Assembly (NCBI RefSeq): GCF_003386285.1
Contig: NZ_QPNC01000018.1
Location: 124,001 to 188,000, forward strand
Direction of reading: 5' to 3'
DNA from: Nocardiopsis sp. FIRDI 009
GTDB taxonomy: Bacteria > Actinomycetota > Actinomycetes > Streptosporangiales > Streptosporangiaceae
Length of the DNA stretch: 64,000 bases
Every line of letters starts with the position of its first letter. Position 1 is the stretch's first letter. The notes beneath the pieces are model-generated. The model searched no databases and was not told the origin of the DNA. It saw only the letters and a list, made by a program, of their open reading frames with translations. Shown here piece by piece: positions 1-7,545 of this stretch. Made by a program: the position numbers and the translations under genes.

Positions 1-276
1 ACCGCCGACGACGTGGTGCACGGCAAGCCCAGCCCGGAGGGATACTTGTCGGCGGCCGAGGCGCTGGGGGTCCCGGCTGGCAGGTGCGTGGTCGTCGAGG
101 ACGCGCCCAGCGGCGTACGCGCGGGATTGGCCGCCGGTATGCGGGTGATCGGGGTCGAGGGGGGTGGTGTCGGCGACGGGGTCGAGTTCGTCGTCGCCGA
201 CCTCACCTCCCTGAGCGTCACGGTGGTCTCGGGCGGGGGAGGCGGTCTGCGGATCAGTCGGACAGCAACGCGGTGA
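1..276 (+). CDS. HAD-superfamily phosphatase, C-terminal part
   Basis: This is the 3' end of a gene that begins before the window, and it is open from base 1. The visible part starts TADDVVHGKPSPEGYLSAAE, the conserved Lys region of HAD phosphatases of the phosphoglycolate/beta-phosphoglucomutase type (usual form GKPxPDxYL). It continues with VVVEDAPSGVRAGLAAGM, the conserved acidic motif IV with the ED pair that binds Mg2+. A small sugar phosphate or 2-phosphoglycolate-like substrate is likely, but cannot be named without the cap domain. The 3' end overlaps the converging MarR gene by 23 bp. Confidence 0.85.
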   Translation, partial: TADDVVHGKPSPEGYLSAAEALGVPAGRCVVVEDAPSGVRAGLAAGMRVIGVEGGGVGDGVEFVVADLTSLSVTVVSGGGGGLRISRTATR

Positions 277-712
277 CCGCCGCGCGCAGGTCACCCTCCC
301 GTTCCTCGGCCAGGACCCTCTCCAGAGTGGCCACGTAGCTCTTCCTGGCCTCCTCGACCTTGGCGCGCCCCTTGTCGGTGATCTGCGTGTAGACGCCCCG
401 CCGGTCGTCGGCGCAGTGGTAGCGCTCGGTCAGTCCGTTGCGCTCCAGGCGGCCGACCAGCCTGCTGAGCGAGCTCTGGTTGATCGGGATGGAGTCGGCC
501 AGGAACTGCTGGCGAAGGTGCCCGTTGTCGTCGGAGTAGTGGAGGGCGACCAGGGCCGAGTACTCCGAACACGTCAGGCCGTGCGGCTCCAGGGCCACCT
601 CCAACCGCTCGCGTACCCGCGCCTCGAACAGACGCAGCCGGCGCCAGTTGCTCTCCAGTTCGGTGGGCTCCTGGATGCGCGGGACGGGGTGGGTGGAGGA
701 GGCGGAGCTCAT
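254..712 (-). CDS. MarR-family transcriptional regulator
   Basis: A 152-residue winged-helix regulator starting MSSASSTHPV at 712; the frame is open further upstream but that part looks non-coding. Residues about 40-110 hold the winged helix, with SIPINQSSLSRLVGRLERNG as recognition helix and the DDRRG wing near residue 105. It diverges from an MFS efflux gene, and the intergenic region carries a perfect inverted repeat (801-821), so it very probably represses that pump and itself. The ligand is unknown. Its 3' end overlaps the HAD gene tail-to-tail. Confidence 0.9.
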   Translation of the reverse strand: MSSASSTHPVPRIQEPTELESNWRRLRLFEARVRERLEVALEPHGLTCSEYSALVALHYSDDNGHLRQQFLADSIPINQSSLSRLVGRLERNGLTERYHCADDRRGVYTQITDKGRAKVEEARKSYVATLERVLAEEREGDLRAAVTALLSD

Positions 713-800
713 GTACGACTCCCAGTCGTTGTGGACTTTGCACCAGCATACCCCTTCCATGCGTCTAACGTCCGAGCGCACGTTTGAACCAAGGATAGCG

Positions 801-821
801 CCTGTGCAATAGTTGCACAGG
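801..821. promoter_or_regulatory. Palindromic operator between MarR and MFS genes
   Basis: Perfect inverted repeat with 9-bp arms CCTGTGCAA and TTGCACAGG separated by TAG. It lies 89 bp upstream of both the MarR start (712) and the MFS start (910). Size and position fit a MarR dimer site controlling both promoters. That it binds this particular MarR is inference. Confidence 0.75.
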
Positions 822-909
822 CGTGTACTTCTGGAGAGGTTACACGCCCCGACCCGCCCTGCCCCCGCGGGAAGGACCCAACAGAGCCGCTACCAGCGGA
901 GGAACCTCC

Positions 910-2112
910 ATGCCCCTCGCCGTATTCGCCCTGATGATCGCCAGTTTCGGTATCGGTACGACCGAGTTCGTGATCATGGGCCTGCTTCCCGAGGTCGCCG
1001 ACGACATGTCGGTCAGCCTCACCAGAGCCGGACTGCTCATCTCCGGCTACGCGCTCGGAGTCGTCTTCGGCGGCCCGTTGTTCACCGCAGCGGCCACACG
1101 CATGCCCCGCAAGAGGATGCTGCTGATCCTCATGGTCCTGTTCATCCTGGGCAACACGCTCTCTGCGGTCGCGCCCGCCTACTGGATCCTCATGGTGGGC
1201 CGGATCCTGGCCGCGATCTGTCACGGTGCCTTCCTCGGCATCGGCTCCGTCGTCGCCGCGGACATGGTCGCCCAGGACAAGCGCTCCCGGGCGATCTCGC
1301 TCGTCTTCACCGGACTGACCGTCGCCAACGTGTTCGGCGCCCCCATGGGCACCTGGATCGGGCAGTCCTTCGACTGGCGCGCGACGTTCTGGGCCATCGC
1401 CGCGATCGGCGTGATCAGCCTGATCGGCCTCGCGGTCCTGGTGCCCACCAGGCGCGACGACGGTTCCGTGCGCCTGCGGGACGAACTGGCGGTGTTCCGC
1501 CGAGGCCAGGTGTGGATGGCACTCGCGATCGCCGGTCTGAGCATCGGCGCCCTGTTCGCCGCGTTCAGCTACGTCGCCCCGCTCATGACGGAGGTCGCCG
1601 GGTTCAGTTCCGGGATGCTGACGCCGCTGCTCATGCTCTTCGGCGTCGGGTTGGTCATCGGCAACCTGCTGGGCGGCCGGTACGCCGACCGCGCACAGGT
1701 CGCGACACTGCTGACCGCGCAGGCGCTGCTGTTCGCGGTCCTGATCGTCTTCGCCCTGACCGCCCGGTTCGAGGTGGCCGCCGTCGTCCTGCTCATGCTG
1801 CTGGGCGGTGCGGGCTTCGCCACGGTCCCCGGGTTCATGACGAGGGTCATCGACAAGGCGAGGGGGGCCACCACGCTCGCCGCCGCCGTCGCCTCCTCCG
1901 CGGCTAACGCGGGGATCGCGGTCGGTTCCTACCTGGCCGGGACGACGATCGACGCGGGTTACGGATACACCGCGCCCCTGGTGGTCGGCGCGCTCATGGC
2001 CGCCGCCGCGTTCGGCGTCACCTTCGCCTCCCACGCGTCGGACCGTCGTTCCACGCTCGTCCAGGCGGGGTCGCGGCCCACCGTTGCCCCGTCCCCCGAG
2101 GAGACGAGGTGA
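910..2112 (+). CDS. MFS transporter, DHA1 (AraJ/chloramphenicol-resistance-like)
   Basis: A 400-residue protein with about 12 membrane segments. ATG 910 follows GGAGGAACCTCC, a good ribosome-binding site; the frame is open further upstream but would run through the operator. The N-terminus has FGIGTTEFVIMGLLPEVA, the signature of AraJ/CmlR-type drug:proton antiporters, followed by DMSVSLTRAGLLISGYALG and the loop 2-3 region RMPRKRML. It probably exports small toxic molecules or sugars. It diverges from the MarR gene and its stop codon overlaps the start of the luciferase-like gene, so the two are likely co-transcribed. Confidence 0.9.
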   Translation: MPLAVFALMIASFGIGTTEFVIMGLLPEVADDMSVSLTRAGLLISGYALGVVFGGPLFTAAATRMPRKRMLLILMVLFILGNTLSAVAPAYWILMVGRILAAICHGAFLGIGSVVAADMVAQDKRSRAISLVFTGLTVANVFGAPMGTWIGQSFDWRATFWAIAAIGVISLIGLAVLVPTRRDDGSVRLRDELAVFRRGQVWMALAIAGLSIGALFAAFSYVAPLMTEVAGFSSGMLTPLLMLFGVGLVIGNLLGGRYADRAQVATLLTAQALLFAVLIVFALTARFEVAAVVLLMLLGGAGFATVPGFMTRVIDKARGATTLAAAVASSAANAGIAVGSYLAGTTIDAGYGYTAPLVVGALMAAAAFGVTFASHASDRRSTLVQAGSRPTVAPSPEETR

Positions 2113-3191
2113 CCGGTATGCGGCGACCCGACACCACGGAGAACACGCTCGACGCACTGCACCGCGTCGCCCCGGGGCCGGGGCGGATCACCCTGGGGCT
2201 CGAACTCCCGCTGGACAACGACTGGTCCCCCGGGGGCGAGCGCTCCCGGCGGGTGGCCGGTCGGCTTGGCGGGGAACCCGACATGACCTCACACGCCGAG
2301 CGCGCCCGCCTGGCCGATCGGTGGGGGTTCTCGGCCTTGTGGTTGCGCGACGTCCCGGTGTACTCCCCGAACTTCGGTGATGCGGGGCAGGTCTTCGACC
2401 CCTTCCCGTATCTGGGCTACCTGGCCGCGGCCACGGACCGCGTCGTGCTCGGGACGGCGGCGATCGCGCTTCCCCTGCGCGCCCCGGCCCACGTCGCCAA
2501 GATGGCCGCGACCGTCGACCGGCTGTCCGGGGGGCGACTGATCCTGGGCGTGGCCTCCGGAGACCGCCCCGTGGAGTTCCCCCTGTTCGGGGTGGAACAC
2601 GGGGACCGGGCACGGCTCCTTCGCGAGGGCGTGCACACTCTGCGCTCCCTGTGGGCGGGCCACGAACTCGCCGAGGGCTCCGGACTCCGCGTGCTCCCCA
2701 CGCCCGACGGTTCCGGGATCCGCACGGTCCTGGCGGGACGCGGCGGGCAGTCCATGGAATGGATCGCCGAGCACGCGGATGGCCACTTCACCTACCACCG
2801 GCCACCGGACGCCATGCTCCCGGTGGCGTCGTCCTGGCACGGGACGGTCCGCGAGGTCCACGGCGACCCCTCCGCGTTCCGCCCTCTGCTGACCACAATG
2901 CTCGTGGATCTGTTCGACGACCCGCGGGCGCCCGTCGTACCGATCCGCTTCGGGGCCCGCCTCGGCCGCGACGCCCTGATCGCCTACCTGGCGGGGCTGC
3001 GGGAGAGCGGGGTCAACCACGTGGCGATCAACCTTCGGCCGAGCCGACGTCCGGTGGAGGAGGTGATCGAGGAACTCGGCGCCCACGTGCTTCCCGAGTT
3101 CCCTTCGCCGGATTCCGTGGCCTCCCCCTCGTCCCGGGGCCGGGAGCGCGCTGCGAGGGAGGGGGAGGCCGAGGTCGGGTACGCGCGCTGA
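2109..3191 (+). CDS. LLM-class flavin-dependent oxidoreductase
   Basis: A 360-residue bacterial-luciferase-like TIM-barrel flavoprotein. It has ITLGLELPLDND at about residue 30, WGFSALWLRDVPVY, RVVLGTAAIALPLRAPAHVA and DRLSGGRLILGVASGDRP, the last typical of F420- or FMN-dependent LLM enzymes. GTG 2109 overlaps the stop of the MFS gene (GTGA), which implies translational coupling; ATG 2118 is an equally possible start. The pairing with an exporter under MarR control suggests detoxification of one xenobiotic, but the substrate cannot be read from the sequence. Confidence 0.85.
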   Translation: MTGMRRPDTTENTLDALHRVAPGPGRITLGLELPLDNDWSPGGERSRRVAGRLGGEPDMTSHAERARLADRWGFSALWLRDVPVYSPNFGDAGQVFDPFPYLGYLAAATDRVVLGTAAIALPLRAPAHVAKMAATVDRLSGGRLILGVASGDRPVEFPLFGVEHGDRARLLREGVHTLRSLWAGHELAEGSGLRVLPTPDGSGIRTVLAGRGGQSMEWIAEHADGHFTYHRPPDAMLPVASSWHGTVREVHGDPSAFRPLLTTMLVDLFDDPRAPVVPIRFGARLGRDALIAYLAGLRESGVNHVAINLRPSRRPVEEVIEELGAHVLPEFPSPDSVASPSSRGRERAAREGEAEVGYAR

Positions 3192-3376
3192 CGCCGTACC
3201 CGGGGCGGCCCGTGAGCTGGCTCGGCCCGACCTCGGAGGAGGCGGCGGTGGTGGAGTCCGCTCCGGGCCCATCACCGCCGTCGTTCCCGTGGAGTCGAGG
3301 TTTTCCTCGGGCTCTCGGACGACCGCCGGGGTGGAGCGGCGGCTGGCGAGCAGCGTCCCGATCCCCGCGGTCGGGT

Positions 3377-4048
3377 TCAGTCCTCGAAGGTGTGGGTGTT
3401 GTACCCGGCGGCGCGCTCCTGACCGGACAGGTCGTGGATGGCGTCCATGATGCGGTCGGTGATCTCCCGACGCGCCCTGCCCGGGGCCAGGTGATCGTAG
3501 CCGGTGGAGAAGTCCATCGGCCTGCCGAACCGCACGGTGAACGGGTGCGGTCGGGGGACCGGCGCACCGATCGGCTGCACGTGCTGCGTCCCGGACACCG
3601 CCACCGGGACCACCGGAGCCTTGGACTCCAGCGCCAGGTGGGCCACGCCCGTCCGCCCCCGGTACAGTCGCCCGTCGCGCGAGCGGGTGCCCTCGGGGTA
3701 GACCACGCACGCCTCGCCCTCGCGCAGCCGTTCGAGCATCAGCTCCAGCGACAGCATCGCGTCACGGGCGTTGTCCCGGCGGACCGGCATCGCCCCCAGA
3801 GAGCTGAACATGGCCTTGGTGGCCCGCCCCCTGACGCCGCTCCCCTCGAAGTAGTCGCTCTTGGCCAGGAACCGGACCCGACGTGTCCTGACCGCCAACG
3901 GGATCACGACGCTGTCGACGAAGGAGAGGTGGTTGCTGGCGAGCAGGACCGCCCCCCGGGCGGGGACGTTCTCCCGGCCCTCGATGGTCGGTCGGCACAG
4001 GGTCCGGGCGAGGACCGCCGCGGTCTGCCGCAACGCACCGTACAGCAC
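3377..4048 (-). CDS. 1-acyl-sn-glycerol-3-phosphate acyltransferase (PlsC-like)
   Basis: A 223-residue PlsC-domain protein that transfers an acyl group from acyl-CoA/ACP to a lysophosphatidate-like acceptor at the membrane. It shows block I NHLSFVDS (NHxxxxD), the acceptor-binding block VVYPEGTRSRDG and the late block APVVPVAVSG. I chose GTG 4048 because AGGGAG lies 5 bp upstream; a TTG at 4087 extends the frame but has no ribosome-binding site. It lies between unrelated genes and is probably monocistronic. Whether it makes phosphatidate or acylates another lipid is open. Confidence 0.88.
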   Translation of the reverse strand: MLYGALRQTAAVLARTLCRPTIEGRENVPARGAVLLASNHLSFVDSVVIPLAVRTRRVRFLAKSDYFEGSGVRGRATKAMFSSLGAMPVRRDNARDAMLSLELMLERLREGEACVVYPEGTRSRDGRLYRGRTGVAHLALESKAPVVPVAVSGTQHVQPIGAPVPRPHPFTVRFGRPMDFSTGYDHLAPGRARREITDRIMDAIHDLSGQERAAGYNTHTFED

Positions 4049-4222
4049 GTGTTCTCCCTCACGAAGGTGGTCGGATGTGGACCCCAATGTAAGGGCGACC
4101 CGTGGGTAACAATGGCGTGGCGCACATGAGCGCCATCACAGTGCGAACCGGGGCGGTCAGCGCACAACACGTCGGTGACGTGCGAAAACCCCGTGAGGTG
4201 GGCGGATCGGGGCCGCGTTGGC

Positions 4223-5152
4223 TCAGTCCGCGCGCCGCCAGTGCGCGTTGGCCCCGCACACCACCAGACACGGGTTCTCCCCCGGGACCCGACCGGCCAG
4301 CCAGGCGGCGAACGGCACCGCAGCGGCCGGTTCGGTGGCGATCCGGAACTCCGTCCACAGCCGGTCCTGCGCCCGGACGATCTCCTCGTCACTGACCAGC
4401 GCGGGCGTCACCGGGTGGGTGCGCAGCACCTCGAAGGGCACCCGGCCCAGGACCGCCGCGCCCAGCGCCGAGGCCGCGACCGAGTCCACCGGCCCCGACA
4501 CCGGGTGCCCGGCGGCCAGCGCCGCGTGCAGGCTCTGGCAGCCCTCCGGCTCCACCGCGACCACGCGCCGCTCACCGCTGCCCAGGCGCACACCCGCCAC
4601 CAGACCGCCGCCGCCCACCGCCACGGCGACGGTGTCGCACTCGGGGGCGTCGGCGGCGATCTCCAGACCGATCGTGCCCTGACCGGCGACGACCAGCGGG
4701 TCGTCATAGGCGTGCAGGTAACGCACACCCTCGCTCTGCGCGCGCGTGCGGGCGGCCTCGGCGGCCTCGGCGTACTCCCGTCCGACGCGCACGATCTCCG
4801 CGCCCGTGGTGGCCAGGGCCACCGCCTTGGCCTCGGGCACCGTCTCGGGCACGTACACGGTCGCCCGGATCCCCAGCAGCGAGGCCGCGGTGGCCACGCC
4901 CAGCCCGTGGTTGCCGCCCGAGGCGGTGATCACCCGGTCGGTGGGCTCCCCGCCGAGCAGGGCGTTGAGCGCTCCGCGCAGCTTGAACGCCCCCGTGCGC
5001 TGGAGGTACTCCAGCTTCAGGGTGAGCGGACGCCCGTCGACCTCGGCGCGCATGACCGGGGTGCGGCGGGCGTAGGGGGCGATGCGTTCGGCTGCGGCAC
5101 GGACGTCGGTGGCCGTGGGCGTGCGAGAGGCACGTGCGGTACTCGGGCTCAT
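4223..5152 (-). CDS. Threonine/serine dehydratase-like PLP enzyme (fold type II)
   Basis: A 309-residue fold-type-II PLP enzyme. The Schiff-base lysine is in RTGAFKLRGALNALL (usual form TGSFKxRGA) near residue 58. The phosphate-contact loop is ASGGNHGLGVA (usual S/AGNHxQG) and the glycine loop is AVGGGGLVAG. This is the threonine/serine dehydratase or serine racemase group without an ACT domain, releasing ammonia from a hydroxy-amino acid. It diverges from a LysR regulator across a 108-bp region containing a palindrome, so LysR control is likely. Confidence 0.85.
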   Translation of the reverse strand: MSPSTARASRTPTATDVRAAAERIAPYARRTPVMRAEVDGRPLTLKLEYLQRTGAFKLRGALNALLGGEPTDRVITASGGNHGLGVATAASLLGIRATVYVPETVPEAKAVALATTGAEIVRVGREYAEAAEAARTRAQSEGVRYLHAYDDPLVVAGQGTIGLEIAADAPECDTVAVAVGGGGLVAGVRLGSGERRVVAVEPEGCQSLHAALAAGHPVSGPVDSVAASALGAAVLGRVPFEVLRTHPVTPALVSDEEIVRAQDRLWTEFRIATEPAAAVPFAAWLAGRVPGENPCLVVCGANAHWRRAD

Positions 5153-5180
5153 GGCCCCATGCTGCCGCTACTGGGCATTA

Positions 5181-5191
5181 ACTTAAAGTTG
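5181..5191. promoter_or_regulatory. Candidate LysR operator
   Basis: AACTTAAAGTT is a perfect odd palindrome (5-bp arms around A) inside an unusually AT-rich stretch (5178-5222) between the divergent dehydratase and LysR genes. A second AT-rich block, CATTAAGTGAAACTTTG, follows. LysR regulators typically bind such T-N11-A dyads between divergent genes; the assignment is by position only. Confidence 0.5.
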
Positions 5192-5260
5192 GGTCTGCTA
5201 AAGATCATTAAGTGAAACTTTGTGCCTGACTTTGTTGTACAGCGGAAAGGGGGGAGAACC

Positions 5261-6178
5261 GTGCTGGACGCCAACCGGCTCCGCGTCCTCGTCGAGATCG
5301 CGCACGCCGGATCCATCGCCGCGGCCGCCGAACGGCTCTCGTTCACCCCACCGGCCCTGTCCCAACAGCTCACCAAACTCGAACGCGAGGTCGGCTGCCG
5401 CCTGGTCGAGCGCGGCCGGACCGGGGCCACCCTCACCGAGGCCGGACGGGTCCTGCTCGACCACGGTGAACGCGTCATGGGGGAGCTGCGCGACGCCGAG
5501 GCCGCCGTCCGCTCCATCGCGGGCGAACCCCCCGACCGCCTGTCCCTGGGCGCGTTCGCCAGCGCGGGCAAGGTACTGCTGCCCGAGACCCTCGCCGCCT
5601 TCGGCCACGCCCACCCGCACGTGCGCCTGTCACTGTCCGACATCGAGCCGCCCGGAGGGTACGGCCTGGTCACCTCCGGCGACCTGGACCTGCTCGTCAC
5701 CCACCGCTACCCGGGCGCGCCCCTGCCCCACGCCGGCGGCCTGCACCGCGAACGCGTCCTGGTGGATCCGCTCATAGCGGTCGCCCCGGCCGGACACCCC
5801 GTCGTCGCGCGCCGGTCCCCGACCCTGGCCGACCTGGCCGAGGAGGAGTGGATCTGCGGCGCGCCGGGCATCCCCAACCGGGTCAGCCTGGACACCGCCG
5901 CCGCGGCGGCCGGAGTGCGCCTGACCGTGGCCTACGAGACCCGCGACTACGAGGTCGCCCTCGCGCTGATCGAGGCGGGTGTGGGCGTGGCGCTCGTCCC
6001 CAGCAGCATCCTCGGCGCCGCCCGGCGCGGGGACTGGGTCAGCCGTCCGCTGCGCGGGGCCCGGCTCGCCCGGGACATCTTCACCGTGCACCGCCGCCGC
6101 CCCTCCGAACCGGTCTCGGCGATGGTGGCGATCCTGCGGAACACCGCCGCGCGCGCCCTGGACCGGAGCGGAGCGTGA
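5261..6178 (+). CDS. LysR-family transcriptional regulator
   Basis: A 305-residue LysR protein. GTG 5261 follows AAAGGGGGGAGAACC, a strong ribosome-binding site. The N-terminal helix-turn-helix is at residues 1-60 (LDANRLRVLVEIAHAGSIAA, then LSFTPPALSQQLTKLEREVG). A periplasmic-binding-like effector domain follows from about residue 90, with the typical GVGVALVPSSIL near the C-terminus. It probably regulates the divergent dehydratase in response to an amino acid. Confidence 0.92.
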   Translation: MLDANRLRVLVEIAHAGSIAAAAERLSFTPPALSQQLTKLEREVGCRLVERGRTGATLTEAGRVLLDHGERVMGELRDAEAAVRSIAGEPPDRLSLGAFASAGKVLLPETLAAFGHAHPHVRLSLSDIEPPGGYGLVTSGDLDLLVTHRYPGAPLPHAGGLHRERVLVDPLIAVAPAGHPVVARRSPTLADLAEEEWICGAPGIPNRVSLDTAAAAAGVRLTVAYETRDYEVALALIEAGVGVALVPSSILGAARRGDWVSRPLRGARLARDIFTVHRRRPSEPVSAMVAILRNTAARALDRSGA

Positions 6179-6307
6179 GAGCCGGAGAGGACCTCGCCCA
6201 CGCCCGCCCGGCCCGGTAGGGTCGCGGGGGTTCCCCACCGCGGGGGCCGCGAGATCCGCGCGCGGTCACCCCCCGGCAGCACCCACGTTCGAGAGCAGGT
6301 TTTGTCG

Positions 6308-6685
6308 ATGGCATGCCGTATCAGTGACCTCGTGCTCGCCTGCCGCGACCCCGAGGCGCTGGCGCGGTTCTGGTGCGAGGTGCTGGACTTCGTGGTGCTC
6401 GCCCGCGGCGAGGACGGCGTCGAGATCGGACCGCGCGAGGCCTCCGGCGACCCGCAGCCGGTGATCGTCCTCATCCGCGACGACGAGCCGGCGAAGGGCA
6501 GGCTCCGGCTGCACATCGACGTCGCCGCCACCGACCGCGACCAGGACGCCGAGCTCGAACGCCTCCTGGCCGCCGGAGCCGAACCCGTCGACGTCGGGCA
6601 GACCGGAAAGGAGCCCTGGCACGTCCTCGCCGACCCCGAGGGCAACGAGTTCTGCCTGCTCGGGGGGCGTCTCGACCCGCTCTGA
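6308..6685 (+). CDS. VOC-family (glyoxalase-like) protein
   Basis: A 125-residue single-module VOC protein. It has the first strand ISDLVLACRDPEALARFWCE, the standard opening of glyoxalase-like domain proteins, and ends in DPEGNEFCLLGG, with the glutamate that usually serves as metal ligand. GAGAGCAGG lies about 8 bp before ATG 6308. It could be a dioxygenase, a thiol-transfer resistance protein or a binding protein; nothing here decides among these. Confidence 0.8.
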   Translation: MACRISDLVLACRDPEALARFWCEVLDFVVLARGEDGVEIGPREASGDPQPVIVLIRDDEPAKGRLRLHIDVAATDRDQDAELERLLAAGAEPVDVGQTGKEPWHVLADPEGNEFCLLGGRLDPL

Positions 6686-6705
6686 CCGCCCCGGCCACCG
6701 CCGGG

Positions 6706-7338
6706 CTAGAGCGAGGGCGCCCCGGGCGGGCGCGGCGCGTTCCACCGGTAGCGCAGCGACAGGACGCGGACGGTGAAGCACGTCGCCGCGCCGCCGACCG
6801 CGACCCACCCCGCCCCGAACCCGAACACGTCCACGACCACCACGAACCCCGCGCCGAGCATCGCCGGGATCGCGTACAGGCGCGAGTCGGCGCTCAGCAC
6901 GGTCGGCACCCGGTTGATGAGGACGTCGCGGACGGTGCCGCCGCCCACCGCGCTCAGCGCCCCCAGGATCGTCGCCTGGAGCGGACCGACCCCCAACTCC
7001 AGCGCCTTGGTCGCCCCGATCACCGCGAACAGGCTCAGCCCGGCCGCGTCGAAGAGCAGGATCGGCTTGTTCAGATGGTGCAGCCAGCGGCTGAGGAAGA
7101 ACGCCACCGTGGCCCCCGACAGCGCCGTGACCAGGTACCGCCAGTCCTGGAAGGTCGCCGGGGTCACCCCGAGCAGGACGTCGCGGATGATGCCCCCGCC
7201 GATGGCGGTGACCACGCCCAGGGCCATGACGCCGACGATGTCCACCCGCGCCGAGCGGATCGCGGTCAGGGCCCCGTCCAGGGCGAACGCGAACACGCCG
7301 AGCAGGTCGAGGACGAGAAGGATGGTCTGGGTGGACAT
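6706..7338 (-). CDS. TRIC-like cation channel family membrane protein (UPF0126/YicG)
   Basis: A 210-residue membrane protein with about seven helices made of two repeated halves. Each half carries the family glycine signature: AIGGGIIRDVLLG at about residue 45 and AVGGGTVRDVLINRVP at about residue 130. Prokaryotic members of this family form trimeric cation channels. The start MSTQTILLV at 7338 is chosen because the upstream extension is non-coding in character. It is divergent from the flavoprotein reductase, with nested palindromes in the shared upstream region. Confidence 0.85.
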   Translation of the reverse strand: MSTQTILLVLDLLGVFAFALDGALTAIRSARVDIVGVMALGVVTAIGGGIIRDVLLGVTPATFQDWRYLVTALSGATVAFFLSRWLHHLNKPILLFDAAGLSLFAVIGATKALELGVGPLQATILGALSAVGGGTVRDVLINRVPTVLSADSRLYAIPAMLGAGFVVVVDVFGFGAGWVAVGGAATCFTVRVLSLRYRWNAPRPPGAPSL

Positions 7339-7405
7339 ACGGGTACGCCGGAACGGCTTCCTCTCCGGGACGGACGGTGCGACAACCCGCCAGTACACCA
7401 CGGGC

Positions 7406-7477
7406 TGACGGCGTCACCGCACGTCTCGGCTGTGACACGCCGCACGGTCGGGGCGCTGCGGCCGTACGGCGTGTCAC
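7406..7477. promoter_or_regulatory. Nested TGAC palindromes between divergent genes
   Basis: Three symmetric elements lie in 72 bp. TGACGGCGTCA (7406-7416) is a palindrome. GTGACACGCCG (7432-7442) is repeated inverted as CGGCGTGTCAC (7467-7477), a perfect 11-bp pair. GCCGTACGGC (7461-7470) is a perfect 10-bp palindrome overlapping the second arm. The region separates the TRIC-like and flavoprotein genes, so it probably holds operator sites. No regulator gene is adjacent. Confidence 0.55.
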
Positions 7478-7545
7478 CCCTTCCCCCGGCGCCCGTCAAC
7501 CGTCACGATCGAGGGGACCACCAGCACACGGGCGGAGCCGGGCAC

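Noticed and set aside
709-2157. 482-codon open frame on the minus strand
   Set aside because: It lies opposite the MFS gene, is Arg/Asp/Gln-rich without motifs, and is the antisense shadow common in high-GC DNA.
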